The notes under the pieces: model-generated
Databases searched by the model: none
What the model saw: the letters and a program-made list of their open reading frames with translations, nothing else
Told to the model about the DNA's origin: nothing
Program-made: the position numbers and the translations under genes
In this document: piece after piece, positions 1 to 8,301 of the stretch
Numbering within the stretch: position 1 is the stretch's first letter
Layout of the letters: every line of letters begins with the position of its first letter
NCBI GenBank assembly: GCA_016931855.1
Contig: JAFGDZ010000007.1
Span: forward strand, 1-41,213
DNA length: 41,213 nt
Direction of reading: 5' to 3'
Source: Bacteroidales bacterium
Lineage (GTDB): Bacteria > Bacteroidota > Bacteroidia > Bacteroidales > Tenuifilaceae

Positions 1-1010
1 CTAGGAGCAGTACCATACACTAACTGAACTGGAATACAATTAGCCATATTTGTCTCATTGGGACTAGCCGCAAGCACAACATTAGATTCGCTCGTAAAAG
101 GTGCTGTAAATGATGCTGAGGCAAGATCTTGTCCCTCAAGCACACCTACTAAATAGCCTTTCACCCAAACGGTACCAGTAGCACCTCCAAGTACGGCTGC
201 TACATCATATGGATCTGTTTTAGTTCCTGTGCCAGTACCAGTACCACCGCCACCACCAAGGCGCTCACCATCCATATCAACCTCACTAGTACTACGAATA
301 AATAGCTGGAAATCATTACGAAATTGACTTGCAATAGCAATTAAAGAACCACTTCCATCTGGTACGTTAACATCAGCAAACTTTGCATATCCACTTGTAC
401 GCACAATAACTTGATTACCTGAAGCGTCTTCAATTTTAAGGTTTCTTGAAACAAGGTTTTCTGCATCAGCATAGGTTTTGTCCATATCTGCCTCAATAAA
501 CTGAACATTTTCCAATTTCACTAACTGAGATTGGAATAAACCTGATTTAATCTGCTCAATTGTAACCACCTTTGGGGCTACATCAACTAAAGTTTTTTGC
601 TTAACAATGTTCTTATCCACATCAACCGTATCAAGTTGAAGAAGGTTTTCATACCAGTTTAACCTTAGCCCTTTTAGCGCAATACGAATAGAGTCGCCCT
701 GATAAAGGCCGCCTGAAGCCTTAAGGAACACATTTATACCACCAGTTTTATCTTGTACAAAGGCACTCTTATAAATGTTACCAGACTTATCGTCCATTGC
801 TACTACAGCGTATAAAGACTTGTCCTCATCAAATTTATGAACAGAACCAACAGGGTAAAGATCCCTCAATTGCTTTACTGTAATTGCGGCTCCTTCTGGT
901 ACTGTTGGAATTGGAGGTGTATCAAAATCATCATCAACACATGCAAAAAGACCGAAAGCTAAGGCCGATACCATCATCAACCCTTTAGCCCATTTACTAA
1001 ATTTTATCAT
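1..1010 (-). CDS. DUF5689-type exported lipoprotein (3' end cut by window edge)
   Basis: The minus-strand frame is open from an ATG at 1010 to the window edge, so about 336 codons are visible and the C-terminus is missing. The N-terminus is a lipoprotein signal: basic residues, a hydrophobic stretch, then a lipobox ending at Cys24 (LFAC), followed by an acidic tether (VDDDFD). The first domain (about residues 40-240) resembles DUF5689, an OB-fold-like domain of Bacteroidota surface lipoproteins. A Gly/Thr linker near residues 252-262 (GGGGGTGTGTGT) leads to a second domain starting TDPYDVAAV, which resembles DUF6359-like modules. It lies 49 bp downstream of the TonB receptor on the same strand with no promoter motif in the gap, so the two are probably co-transcribed. 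I infer an outer-membrane lipoprotein partner of the receptor. The family name is from memory and its ligand is unknown. Confidence 0.75.
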   Translation of the reverse strand, partial: MIKFSKWAKGLMMVSALAFGLFACVDDDFDTPPIPTVPEGAAITVKQLRDLYPVGSVHKFDEDKSLYAVVAMDDKSGNIYKSAFVQDKTGGINVFLKASGGLYQGDSIRIALKGLRLNWYENLLQLDTVDVDKNIVKQKTLVDVAPKVVTIEQIKSGLFQSQLVKLENVQFIEADMDKTYADAENLVSRNLKIEDASGNQVIVRTSGYAKFADVNVPDGSGSLIAIASQFRNDFQLFIRSTSEVDMDGERLGGGGGTGTGTGTKTDPYDVAAVLGGATGTVWVKGYLVGVLEGQDLASASFTAPFTSESNVVLAASPNETNMANCIPVQLVYGTAP

Positions 1011-1059
1011 TACTATCTGTTTTAAACTATAATTTATATCACAAACTCAAATCAAATCC

Positions 1060-3564
1060 CTAAAATGAAAAGTTCACATTTAAGAAGAAGTTTGTTCCGT
1101 ACATGTAAAAGTACTTTGAAGGGAACTTATCAATATCCTGAGAATCGTAGCGCAGCTGCTCAAAACCTGTAATCTGAATATCCTTATCGTTAAGAATATT
1201 GTTTACACCAAGGTTAACGGCTAACGTTTTGCCATAGATTCTCCATGATTTTCCTACAAACACATCAATAGTATATGCAGGATCAAGTTTAGGCTGATCT
1301 ATTAATTGCATAAATAATGCGTCCTCTTGAACAAATCCATCAGCAGCCTCTACAGTTCTTCTATCAGGATTAATGTCCATGTAGTTATCGGCGTAGTAGT
1401 TAAAGTTTGCACCAGCAAACCAGTACTTAGGCGAGTTGTAACGGAAGCCTACCGATGCGGCAGTTTGAGGTGTTCCACCAATACGATAGTTCTTTAGGTA
1501 AACCACGCGATCCGATATTATCTCCGAGTTATTATCGCGAGCAATGGTAGCCTCAGGCCTGTTGGTATAAATGTACTGACCCATTGCACCTGCTGCGGTA
1601 ACAGAAAGGGTTGGGGTAACATTGGCCTCTAAGCCAAACTCAAGCCCAGCATTACGGGTATTAACACCAGTCATTGTGTAGTTTACAAAGGTACGTAGCA
1701 CATCGTGGTAAAAAGAGCGGCTCCAGGTTTGATCCTCAAACTGGGTGTAGTACAGCGATACGCGAGCCTTTAGCTTTGGGGCGCGTAGTATGTAGCTAAT
1801 ATCGCCAGTAGTAATCTTCTCTGATGTTAGCCCGTCAATCACATTGTCCCTTACCCTTGATGAAAGGTATGAGTTCCTAAAGAAAGGAGCACGGGTTAGG
1901 TATCCAGCATTAACATCGATGTAGTGGCGGCCAGTAACCTTCCAAACAGCACCACCCTTTACTCCAAAGTTTGTGAAGTTTTGCTTTTCGGAATCGCCGT
2001 AGGAGTTATCGGGGAACCTACCGTTTCTCATGTGGCCAGTACGCCAGAATGAGGTTTGCGAAACGTTGGCAGCAACATGAAAATCGAAGCGGCTGTACGT
2101 AAACTCGCTTTGCGCAAAGGCATTGTACTTGTTGATATTTGCAGTAAAATCGTAACCAAACTTATCGCCAACCTTAACAATGCGGTTAGGGTTGTTTAGG
2201 TCGTTCTGAGATAGATTAGTATCGTCAAAATCGCGCTCGGCAAACTGGTCAACATCAACCCAAAAATCGGCACCAAGTAAATCGTTCATCTCCTTATACT
2301 GGCGTCCCCTAAAAACATCAACGTTAATACCACCAGAAAGAACGATGTTATCGTTTAGGTTATGAATAGCGTTTGAGCTAACCATGAAGCGGTTAAAATC
2401 GGTACGGCGATCCTCAACAACATACTTAGCCCTGTTGCCAGTAAGAATTTCACCTGTTCCGTTAGCATCCTTAACCGAGTATAGGTTCTTGCTGTTTGCA
2501 AAGTAAAAATTATCCCAGTTTAGCTGCCTGAACTCCTCATCGTTTTGCCAAAGATCGGTAAGGCGGTTGAACTGAGACTCATCAGTATCAGCGTAATAGC
2601 TTGGTAGGTTACGGTAGTAATCGGGCCTAGGATCGGCTGCATCGTACCAGTTAAGAGCGGTAGAACCATTCTTACCTAGCGAGTAGGTAAGGGTTGAGGT
2701 AACCTTAGTTTGTTCGCTAATAGTCCAGTAGTGCGATAGCAGCATCATGGGCTGGTGGTAGGTATTAACCCTTGAGTTACGCACCTCTCCATTCTGATAC
2801 CCCCAGTATGGGTTGTAGAAGTTATTCCCGGTTAGGTCGTACGCCTCCTGGGTACCAACGCCTGGTCGTCCACTCTTTGATGGTGAACCAAAAACGGTAA
2901 AGCTAACGCTATGATCCGCACTAAGCTTACGCTCGGCAGCAATAAAGTAAGCATAGGCATCGTAAAAAGTGCCATCAACATAACCCTCTTGAGCCCAACG
3001 CTTAGAGCCCGAAACGGTTAGCGCCCACTTATTGTCAACCAAACCAGTAGAGTGAATAAACATAGCCCTGTGGTTATAGCTACGGTTTGCAGCAGAGTAG
3101 GTTAAACGGGTACCAGGACGATACTCCGACGCCCTTAGCTGAATGTTGGTTGAGCCGCCTATCATTCCAAAGTTCTCACGAACGGGAGCCAAACCAACAG
3201 TGTTTACAGTGTTACGGGTAGCATCGTTTAAACCACCCCACACCGACCAAAAAACACGCCCAGTTTCGGGATCGTTAACTGGTACACCATTTATCATAAC
3301 AAGGTTACTCTCAGACTCGTAACCTCTAATCTGAAAACGAGCCGAACCTAAGTTATAGCCAGCTACCGACTGGAACACATCGCGTGAACCCTGTAGCAAG
3401 CCAGATATATCGTGGGAAATGTCGTCTCCCTCGAAATCTGATGACGATAAACTAAGCACGGGAACCTGAGTTTCCGTGGTGTTTAGCGTCGTACTATCGG
3501 TTTGAGCTGTTGCCGAAACAACACCCCAAAGAGCGAGTACCATTAGAACTAAAATACGCTTCAT
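1060..3564 (-). CDS. TonB-dependent outer-membrane receptor
   Basis: About 834 residues from the chosen start. Longer starts exist at 3567 and 3588, but the ATG at 3564 gives a clean signal peptide (MKRILVLMVLALWG...ATAQ). A plug domain follows at about residues 40-150, with QIRGYESESNLVMINGVPV typical of TonB plugs. The rest is rich in alternating aromatic strands and ends in Phe (LNVNFSF), as outer-membrane beta-barrels do. There is no N-terminal carboxypeptidase-like domain, so it is not SusC-like. It takes up a ligand across the outer membrane using TonB energy; the ligand cannot be read from sequence. It heads a transcript with the DUF5689-type lipoprotein and diverges from a predicted exported nuclease/phosphatase. 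A TAnnTTTG promoter lies about 60 bp upstream. Confidence 0.9.
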   Translation of the reverse strand: MKRILVLMVLALWGVVSATAQTDSTTLNTTETQVPVLSLSSSDFEGDDISHDISGLLQGSRDVFQSVAGYNLGSARFQIRGYESESNLVMINGVPVNDPETGRVFWSVWGGLNDATRNTVNTVGLAPVRENFGMIGGSTNIQLRASEYRPGTRLTYSAANRSYNHRAMFIHSTGLVDNKWALTVSGSKRWAQEGYVDGTFYDAYAYFIAAERKLSADHSVSFTVFGSPSKSGRPGVGTQEAYDLTGNNFYNPYWGYQNGEVRNSRVNTYHQPMMLLSHYWTISEQTKVTSTLTYSLGKNGSTALNWYDAADPRPDYYRNLPSYYADTDESQFNRLTDLWQNDEEFRQLNWDNFYFANSKNLYSVKDANGTGEILTGNRAKYVVEDRRTDFNRFMVSSNAIHNLNDNIVLSGGINVDVFRGRQYKEMNDLLGADFWVDVDQFAERDFDDTNLSQNDLNNPNRIVKVGDKFGYDFTANINKYNAFAQSEFTYSRFDFHVAANVSQTSFWRTGHMRNGRFPDNSYGDSEKQNFTNFGVKGGAVWKVTGRHYIDVNAGYLTRAPFFRNSYLSSRVRDNVIDGLTSEKITTGDISYILRAPKLKARVSLYYTQFEDQTWSRSFYHDVLRTFVNYTMTGVNTRNAGLEFGLEANVTPTLSVTAAGAMGQYIYTNRPEATIARDNNSEIISDRVVYLKNYRIGGTPQTAASVGFRYNSPKYWFAGANFNYYADNYMDINPDRRTVEAADGFVQEDALFMQLIDQPKLDPAYTIDVFVGKSWRIYGKTLAVNLGVNNILNDKDIQITGFEQLRYDSQDIDKFPSKYFYMYGTNFFLNVNFSF

Positions 3565-3624
3565 CATACACAAGTAATTCAAATACAACTAATTACACTA
3601 TTTAAAAATAAAAAGGGGGAACCT

Positions 3625-3654
3625 CAAAAATAGATATTATTAACAACTACCAAA
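3625..3654 (-). promoter_or_regulatory. Bacteroidota-type promoter for the TonB receptor
   Basis: Read on the minus strand, TTTG at 3654-3651 is followed 18 bp later by TATTTTTG at 3632-3625, matching the -33 TTTG and -7 TAnnTTTG consensus. It points at the receptor start at 3564 and would give a leader of about 57 nt. Its -33 box lies 17 bp from that of the divergent promoter, so one regulator bound between them could act on both. Confidence 0.7.
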
Positions 3655-3671
3655 TGTTTTTCTACTTAAAT

Positions 3672-3701
3672 TTTGAAGTTTAGCAAAAACAAGTACATTT
3701 G
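3672..3701 (+). promoter_or_regulatory. Bacteroidota-type promoter for the EEP-family gene
   Basis: TTTG at 3672-3675, an 18-bp spacer, then TACATTTG at 3694-3701. It faces right and would give a leader of about 125 nt to the start chosen at 3831. It is back-to-back with the TonB receptor promoter. Confidence 0.7.
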
Positions 3702-3830
3702 TAGCCCCTTTTTTTATTTCGGCTCTAGCTTTAAAAGTTTTTGTTCAAAAGGATATATCCTAACAATAGCTATGGCTATAGTCTGATACAACAGCAACAA
3801 GAGGGAACTCCACCGATTAATTTGATTGAT

Positions 3831-4880
3831 ATGAGATACTTTCTATTTTCCATTTCGCTAGTTCTAGCATTAGCGTTTAGCAATAGCTACACCTCGGCTC
3901 AGGATAGCAAAAAGGATTACAACGTTGTTTGTGTTGCCTTTTACAACCTTGAGAATCTTTTTGATACAATTGACACCCCAAAGGTTAACGATTTTGAGTT
4001 TACTCCAGCTGGGCCAAATAGATGGGACACAAAGCGCTATACTCACAAGCAAACAAATATGGCAAAGGCCATATCGCAAATAGGTATTGACTATACCCCA
4101 CATGGAGCTGCGCTGCTTGGTGTTTCGGAGATTGAGAACAGCTTAGTGCTTGAGGATTTGGTTAAGCAACCCGAAATTGCCGATAGGAACTATCAGATTG
4201 TTCATTTTGATGGCCCAGACAAACGTGGGGTTGATGTTGGCCTGCTTTACCGACCCGATTACTTCAAGGTAACCAACCAGAAATCTTACAGGCTAACCAT
4301 TCCTGGCCGCGACAATTTCTACACCCGCGATCAGCTGCTTGTATCTGGTGAGCTACAGGGTGAGCTAATACACGTGCTGGTATCGCACTGGCCATCGCGT
4401 AGCGGTGGCGAAAAACGCAGCCAACCCCTTAGAGAGGCTGCCGCAGCACTTGGCCGTCATATTGTTGACTCCCTGTTAACGCTGGATCCTAAAGCTAAAA
4501 TTATTTACATGGGCGACCTAAACGACGACCCAACCAACTCTAGCGTGAAAAAGGTGATGCGCGCCAAAGGTGATGTGGATAGCCTTAAGGATGCAGACAT
4601 GTATAACCCATTCTACTCACTTTACCAAAAGGGTATTGGCAGCTTAGCCTACAGGGATAGCTGGAACCTTTTTGATCAGCATCTTATTAGCCAATCGCTA
4701 CTAGAAAAGGATTTTACCTCATTCCGATTCTTTAAGGCATTGGTATTTAATAAGGCATTCCTAAAACAGGAATCGGGTCGTTTCCAAGGATACCCTTTCA
4801 GAACATTTGCGGGCGGACAGTTCCTTGGTGGCTATAGCGACCACTTCCCTACTTACCTTCTGCTTATTAAGGAGAAGTAG
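3831..4880 (+). CDS. Exported endonuclease/exonuclease/phosphatase (EEP) family protein
   Basis: About 349 residues from the ATG at 3831. The open frame extends back to 3741, but 3831 places a signal peptide at the N-terminus (MRYFLFSISLVLALAF...SAQ). EEP-fold motifs occur in order: FYNLENLFD (metal-site Asn/Glu), GVSEIEN (Glu), VSHWPSRSGG (catalytic His), YMGDLNDDP (Asp and Asn) and YSDHFPT (terminal Asp-His). The fold cleaves phosphodiester or phosphomonoester bonds with Mg2+; members act on DNA, RNA, lipids or inositol phosphates. Export and divergence from a TonB receptor/OB-fold-like lipoprotein pair suggest nucleic acid or organic phosphate scavenging, which is inference. All expected catalytic motifs are present. 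Confidence 0.85.
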   Translation: MRYFLFSISLVLALAFSNSYTSAQDSKKDYNVVCVAFYNLENLFDTIDTPKVNDFEFTPAGPNRWDTKRYTHKQTNMAKAISQIGIDYTPHGAALLGVSEIENSLVLEDLVKQPEIADRNYQIVHFDGPDKRGVDVGLLYRPDYFKVTNQKSYRLTIPGRDNFYTRDQLLVSGELQGELIHVLVSHWPSRSGGEKRSQPLREAAAALGRHIVDSLLTLDPKAKIIYMGDLNDDPTNSSVKKVMRAKGDVDSLKDADMYNPFYSLYQKGIGSLAYRDSWNLFDQHLISQSLLEKDFTSFRFFKALVFNKAFLKQESGRFQGYPFRTFAGGQFLGGYSDHFPTYLLLIKEK

Positions 4881-4920
4881 CTAACGCAGTTCGTTTTTTG
4901 TTTTTCCATATACAGTTGAG

Positions 4921-4943
4921 GCCACCTTAGGGTGGCTTTTTTT
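4921..4943 (+). terminator. Rho-independent terminator of the EEP gene
   Basis: A GCCACC stem (4921-4926), a TTAG loop and GGTGGC (4931-4936) are followed by seven T residues. It lies 40 bp after the EEP stop codon. Confidence 0.85.
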
Positions 4944-4984
4944 ATGTACAGGAGAGAAAAACATAATCGTTTTAAAAATATTAA

Positions 4985-5020
4985 CCCGCCCCAAAGTAAC
5001 AACTAATGCTTTGGGGCGGG
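4985..5020 (-). terminator. Terminator of the B12-mutase operon
   Basis: A perfect 12-bp inverted repeat, CCCGCCCCAAAG (4985-4996) and CTTTGGGGCGGG (5009-5020). On the minus strand it is followed by TTAATATTTTT. It sits 33 bp past the stop of the last operon gene and closes that transcript. Confidence 0.85.
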
Positions 5021-5053
5021 CCTTTTAGGCGAAACTTAGGGTCAACTTTAAAA

Positions 5054-6520
5054 CTACAGTGAGCTGCCTATAAACTCGGGTAGTATATAGCCCTCGCTTA
5101 CTGCGGTAAGATCCTTAACTACGGTTTCGTAATCGACCTTACATCCCAGCTGCTTCTCCCGTTCGGCTATCTTGCTCAAGTGGAATGCCTTGATGTCGGA
5201 ATCGAAGGGCAAGTTCCCAAAATCGTAGAAACGTGCTGCACCGGTACAATCCTTTACGCCAAGAACCTTTGACTTAACTAGCTGACTGGTTGAGTAGGGC
5301 TGATCTAGCACCCCTTGCTCAATGGCAAGCTTGGTTCCAAGCACAATATCGCCACTACCAAGCTCTAGCACCTTATCAAGTATTGCCCTAACCTCAATTT
5401 CCATGTAGTAAGCTTCCTCCTTAACGGCAGGATTATCCAACACATTGAAATTTTGGTTCTGAAGCATGTTAATAACCATACCCGCGCAGCGGAAGCTGTG
5501 CGCAGTGCCCTCAATGGTTGGGATATGGTGCGCCTCGTCAATGGTTCTAGAGCCAATTAGCTGCACTTTACCCATTACGCCAAGCACGGCATAGTAAGCA
5601 ATTAAGCCGTAAACTTGGTCGTGTGCCACAGGGAACCTCCCGGTAGGACTAACGCTGTAGGTTGTGGTTTTAACATCGGTAAAGCCAAACCTATCTAAAT
5701 ACTCCCTTGTAAGCTTTTGGAAAGTGAGAATCATGGCCAAGTCCTGAGCAAAATGCCCTTGCACCCAACAGTTTAGCTGAACGTGCTTTACCCCCTGCGC
5801 CGCAGCAATTAGCACCTCAATAATCTCTGGTGCAACCATTATTGATGGCGGACTTGTTGCAGGCATAGCTCCGCTTACGCAGTACATCATGGGAACGCCA
5901 TTCTCCTCATAATGCCCCATCAGCCTGTTAATGTACTGAAAGTTGTGAATAATACTCTCAACAGGAACATTCTTAGTGTAGTTCCAAAAGCTAATGAGCG
6001 GGCCACCAGAGTAGCCGGTGTGGCCTCCAGCCAGGCCAATCTCGTGGGTAAGCCGTGCATCGGGAGTAGGGCCAAACAGAAGCACCGGAATATCCAATGC
6101 ATCAATAACAGCCCTGTTGCCCATTACTCCATGTTCAACCACAGGGAAACCGTTAAGGCGTGGCTTACCCGTATCGTTAGCTTTTTGCAGCTCCTGCTTG
6201 GCCACATCGAACTTACAGTTACGCGTTAAGCTATCGATATAGGTTGTAACAAATTGCACCTTAGCCTCATCTTGCATATACTTTAGCAAATTGGTGTGCG
6301 CGCTTATGGTGTCCTTTCCCGTTGATGGGCACATAAGCGTTAAGCCTTTCCGCTTTGCCTCCATTGCTTTGTTGGACGCATTTTTAAGCGGATTCATGGC
6401 ATGATGATATGCAAAGGCATCGGTTAAGCTAACCCCATTACCTGTTGGCCACATGGAAAGAACGCGCTTGCGCTGCTCAAAAAAATAGTCGGTGCTCCAC
6501 CGCTTATTACTTATTTGCAT
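5054..6520 (-). CDS. B12-dependent glutamate-mutase-like large (E) subunit with altered substrate pocket
   Basis: 488 residues, close to the ~483 of clostridial GlmE, and alignable along its length (KRW near the start, WPTG at 24-27, LNGFP at 122-126, TPDARL, ELGSGDI, RFYDFGNLPF near the end). The family is a TIM barrel that holds adenosylcobalamin against the small subunit and rearranges glutamate to 3-methylaspartate by a radical route. The register against remembered Clostridium cochlearium GlmE is nearly gap-free, so pocket residues can be read: Arg100 and Tyr181 are kept, but Arg66 is Ser, Arg149 is Phe, Glu171 is Ser and Tyr177 is Ser. Glutamate is therefore an unlikely substrate. It is the last gene of the six-gene operon, 11 bp after the cobalamin-binding subunit. 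No reactivase or methylaspartase is nearby. Fold assignment is secure; the substrate is unknown. Confidence 0.85.
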   Translation of the reverse strand: MQISNKRWSTDYFFEQRKRVLSMWPTGNGVSLTDAFAYHHAMNPLKNASNKAMEAKRKGLTLMCPSTGKDTISAHTNLLKYMQDEAKVQFVTTYIDSLTRNCKFDVAKQELQKANDTGKPRLNGFPVVEHGVMGNRAVIDALDIPVLLFGPTPDARLTHEIGLAGGHTGYSGGPLISFWNYTKNVPVESIIHNFQYINRLMGHYEENGVPMMYCVSGAMPATSPPSIMVAPEIIEVLIAAAQGVKHVQLNCWVQGHFAQDLAMILTFQKLTREYLDRFGFTDVKTTTYSVSPTGRFPVAHDQVYGLIAYYAVLGVMGKVQLIGSRTIDEAHHIPTIEGTAHSFRCAGMVINMLQNQNFNVLDNPAVKEEAYYMEIEVRAILDKVLELGSGDIVLGTKLAIEQGVLDQPYSTSQLVKSKVLGVKDCTGAARFYDFGNLPFDSDIKAFHLSKIAEREKQLGCKVDYETVVKDLTAVSEGYILPEFIGSSL

Positions 6521-6531
6521 AGCTAACAGTT

Positions 6532-6993
6532 TTACAATTGGGATTTAAATTGGCCAACTACGCTATCCTGAGTAATGTTTAGGTCAACCTTAAGCGCTGA
6601 TATGGCCTCGTTTGGAAGAATAAATGGTCTATGAACCCTATCAAAGCCCATGCTCAGGAAGCGATTCTCCGTGGTGCTCCAAGGCTCTTCGTGAATAACA
6701 AGTTGCCCGCCAAGACAAAGGTGGATGTTGCCAATGCCTGCATCGGTACACTTGCTGCGTAAGTCACGAACAAGTATCTCTGCATGCCCACAAAGCGACG
6801 ATACCAGAATGGCATCGGCCTTGTGCTCCAGTGCTGCCTTAACAAACTCATCGGAAGTGTTGTGTATTCCCAGTGAGAATACGTTAAACCCCTCGGTTCT
6901 AAGGGCATGCTCCATTATTCTTATGCCTGTAACGTGTACGTCCTCGCCAATAACGCCAGTTATCAGCGTAAAATCAGTTATACTTCGCTGCAT
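6532..6993 (-). CDS. Cobalamin-binding small subunit (GlmS/MutS-like) of the B12 mutase
   Basis: 153 residues with the signature of base-off/His-on B12 domains: Asp18-x-His20-x-x-Gly23 (GEDVHVTG), then Ser65-x-Leu67 (VSSL) and Gly95-Gly96 (CLGG). His20 should be the lower axial cobalt ligand. Length and the C-terminal MGFDRV motif match GlmS of glutamate mutase, not the larger methylmalonyl-CoA mutase domain or the methionine synthase module. It should form the heteromeric mutase with the large subunit encoded 11 bp downstream. Its start lies within the 3' end of the SnoaL-like gene (16-bp overlap), indicating translational coupling. No cobalamin riboswitch was recognised in front of the operon. 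Confidence 0.9.
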   Translation of the reverse strand: MQRSITDFTLITGVIGEDVHVTGIRIMEHALRTEGFNVFSLGIHNTSDEFVKAALEHKADAILVSSLCGHAEILVRDLRSKCTDAGIGNIHLCLGGQLVIHEEPWSTTENRFLSMGFDRVHRPFILPNEAISALKVDLNITQDSVVGQFKSQL

Positions 6994-7454
6994 ACTAGGT
7001 TGTTTTCGGGTTTGTAAAGGCTTGCAAAACGAGCAGGATCGCCACAGTAAAAATCTAGCGATTTTATAACTGGCTTTCCCTCGCGGGTAACAGTAAGTCG
7101 GTAAAAGGCAATACCATCGGCATCGGTAAGTAGCTCTCGGGTATCTAGGGCAAACTTCTTTATGCGTAAACGGGCAGTGCAGCTCATCTGCACAGGGTCA
7201 ATGGTGTACTCAAGGGGTATAAAATCTTCAATCACCGTTAAATGCCCTTTAATTAGAAAGTCCTGCCACGCCTTTTTTCCCACAATGCGCAGCGGATAGC
7301 TCTGCCCCTTAAGCTGCATGTAGGCAATGGAGATAAAATCGTCGCTCCAGAACTTATCCATTAAATGCATGGTTTCCTCGCGCTGAGCGTAATCATTGTA
7401 AGCGCGGAAGTAGGATTCCATAAACTTCTTTAGCTGATCGTATGATGGTTTCAT
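6978..7454 (-). CDS. NTF2/SnoaL-like protein in the B12 operon
   Basis: 158 residues. The N-terminal helix (YDQLKKFMESYFRAYNDY), a short FWSDDF segment and the alternating strands that follow fit the NTF2-like/SnoaL cone fold, whose members are polyketide cyclases, dehydratases, isomerases or ligand-binding proteins. No catalytic set can be assigned from sequence. There is no signal peptide, so it should be cytosolic. It sits between the SDR (79-bp gap upstream) and the cobalamin-binding subunit (16-bp overlap downstream), so it is part of the same transcript. A role as dehydratase/isomerase or as scaffold for the mutase product is possible but unproven. Confidence 0.6.
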   Translation of the reverse strand: MKPSYDQLKKFMESYFRAYNDYAQREETMHLMDKFWSDDFISIAYMQLKGQSYPLRIVGKKAWQDFLIKGHLTVIEDFIPLEYTIDPVQMSCTARLRIKKFALDTRELLTDADGIAFYRLTVTREGKPVIKSLDFYCGDPARFASLYKPENNLVCSEV

Positions 7455-7533
7455 GGTAGTAATTGTTTTGGTAATAATGTGCTAACGCAAACCAGAACTG
7501 GTTTGAGTGGGCACTTAGTTAAGTATTCTGAAA

Positions 7534-8301
7534 TCAGACACCCGACGACACATCGAGTATCTGACCAGTAATGGCAGCAGCCCCTTCCGATGCAAGAAAA
7601 AGCGTAGCCTCTGCAATATCGTCCTCAGTGGTTAACCGGCTAGTAACCGTTCCCTTGGTAAGCTGTTCAAGCATCTGGTTGGGGGTTACACCTGCTTTTG
7701 AGGCCATTCCCGGAAGGCGCTCATTCTGTATCCTGTCGGTTAACACAAGCCCCGGAGCAATGGCGTTAACAGTTATCCCGCTTGCCCCCACCTCCTTGGC
7801 TAGGGTTTGCGTAAATGCGTTAAGAGCTGCTTTGCTCATGTTGTAGGTGCAGGAGTTGGCAGGTGTTAATCGGTATGCAACCGACGAGATATTTACAATA
7901 CGACCATACTTCTGCTGCTGCATCATGGGAATAAGCTCCTGACAAAGTGTAAAAATGCTTTCAACGTTAACGCTAAAGGTTTGCCTAATTGCATTGACTG
8001 GGGTTGAAACTACAGGCCCCATGTAGCCAGAAACACCAGCGTTATTCACCAGAATATGAAGCCTATTATGCTGCTTTTTAAACTGATGAGTGAATGCGGC
8101 AAGGCTATCGGTGCTGCTAAGATCGAGGTACATGTACTGGGCACTCCCGCCACTACTACAAATGGCCGATGCAACGGCCTCCCCTTCCTCCGAACTTCTC
8201 CCGCATACAATAACCTTAATGCCACGCTTAGCCAGTTTAATGGCAATGGCTTTGCCTATTCCTTTGGTGCTCCCGGTTACTATGGCAACTTGATTATTCA
8301 T
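7534..8301 (-). CDS. Short-chain dehydrogenase/reductase, FabG-like
   Basis: 255 residues from the ATG at 8301. The frame opens at 8328, but the shorter start puts the Rossmann strand at the N-terminus (MNNQVAIVTG) and leaves an 8-bp overlap with the upstream gene, typical of translational coupling. Motifs: TGSTKGIG (cofactor loop), NNAG, NISSVAYR (catalytic Ser) and YNMSK (catalytic Tyr and Lys), so it should be active. VCGRSSEE after the second strand has Arg-Ser, which suggests NADP(H). The end (AAAITGQILDVSSGV) matches FabG-type 3-oxoacyl reductases. Next to a KASIII-like enzyme, it probably reduces a beta-keto or related product. The exact substrate is unknown. Confidence 0.85.
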   Translation of the reverse strand: MNNQVAIVTGSTKGIGKAIAIKLAKRGIKVIVCGRSSEEGEAVASAICSSGGSAQYMYLDLSSTDSLAAFTHQFKKQHNRLHILVNNAGVSGYMGPVVSTPVNAIRQTFSVNVESIFTLCQELIPMMQQQKYGRIVNISSVAYRLTPANSCTYNMSKAALNAFTQTLAKEVGASGITVNAIAPGLVLTDRIQNERLPGMASKAGVTPNQMLEQLTKGTVTSRLTTEDDIAEATLFLASEGAAAITGQILDVSSGV

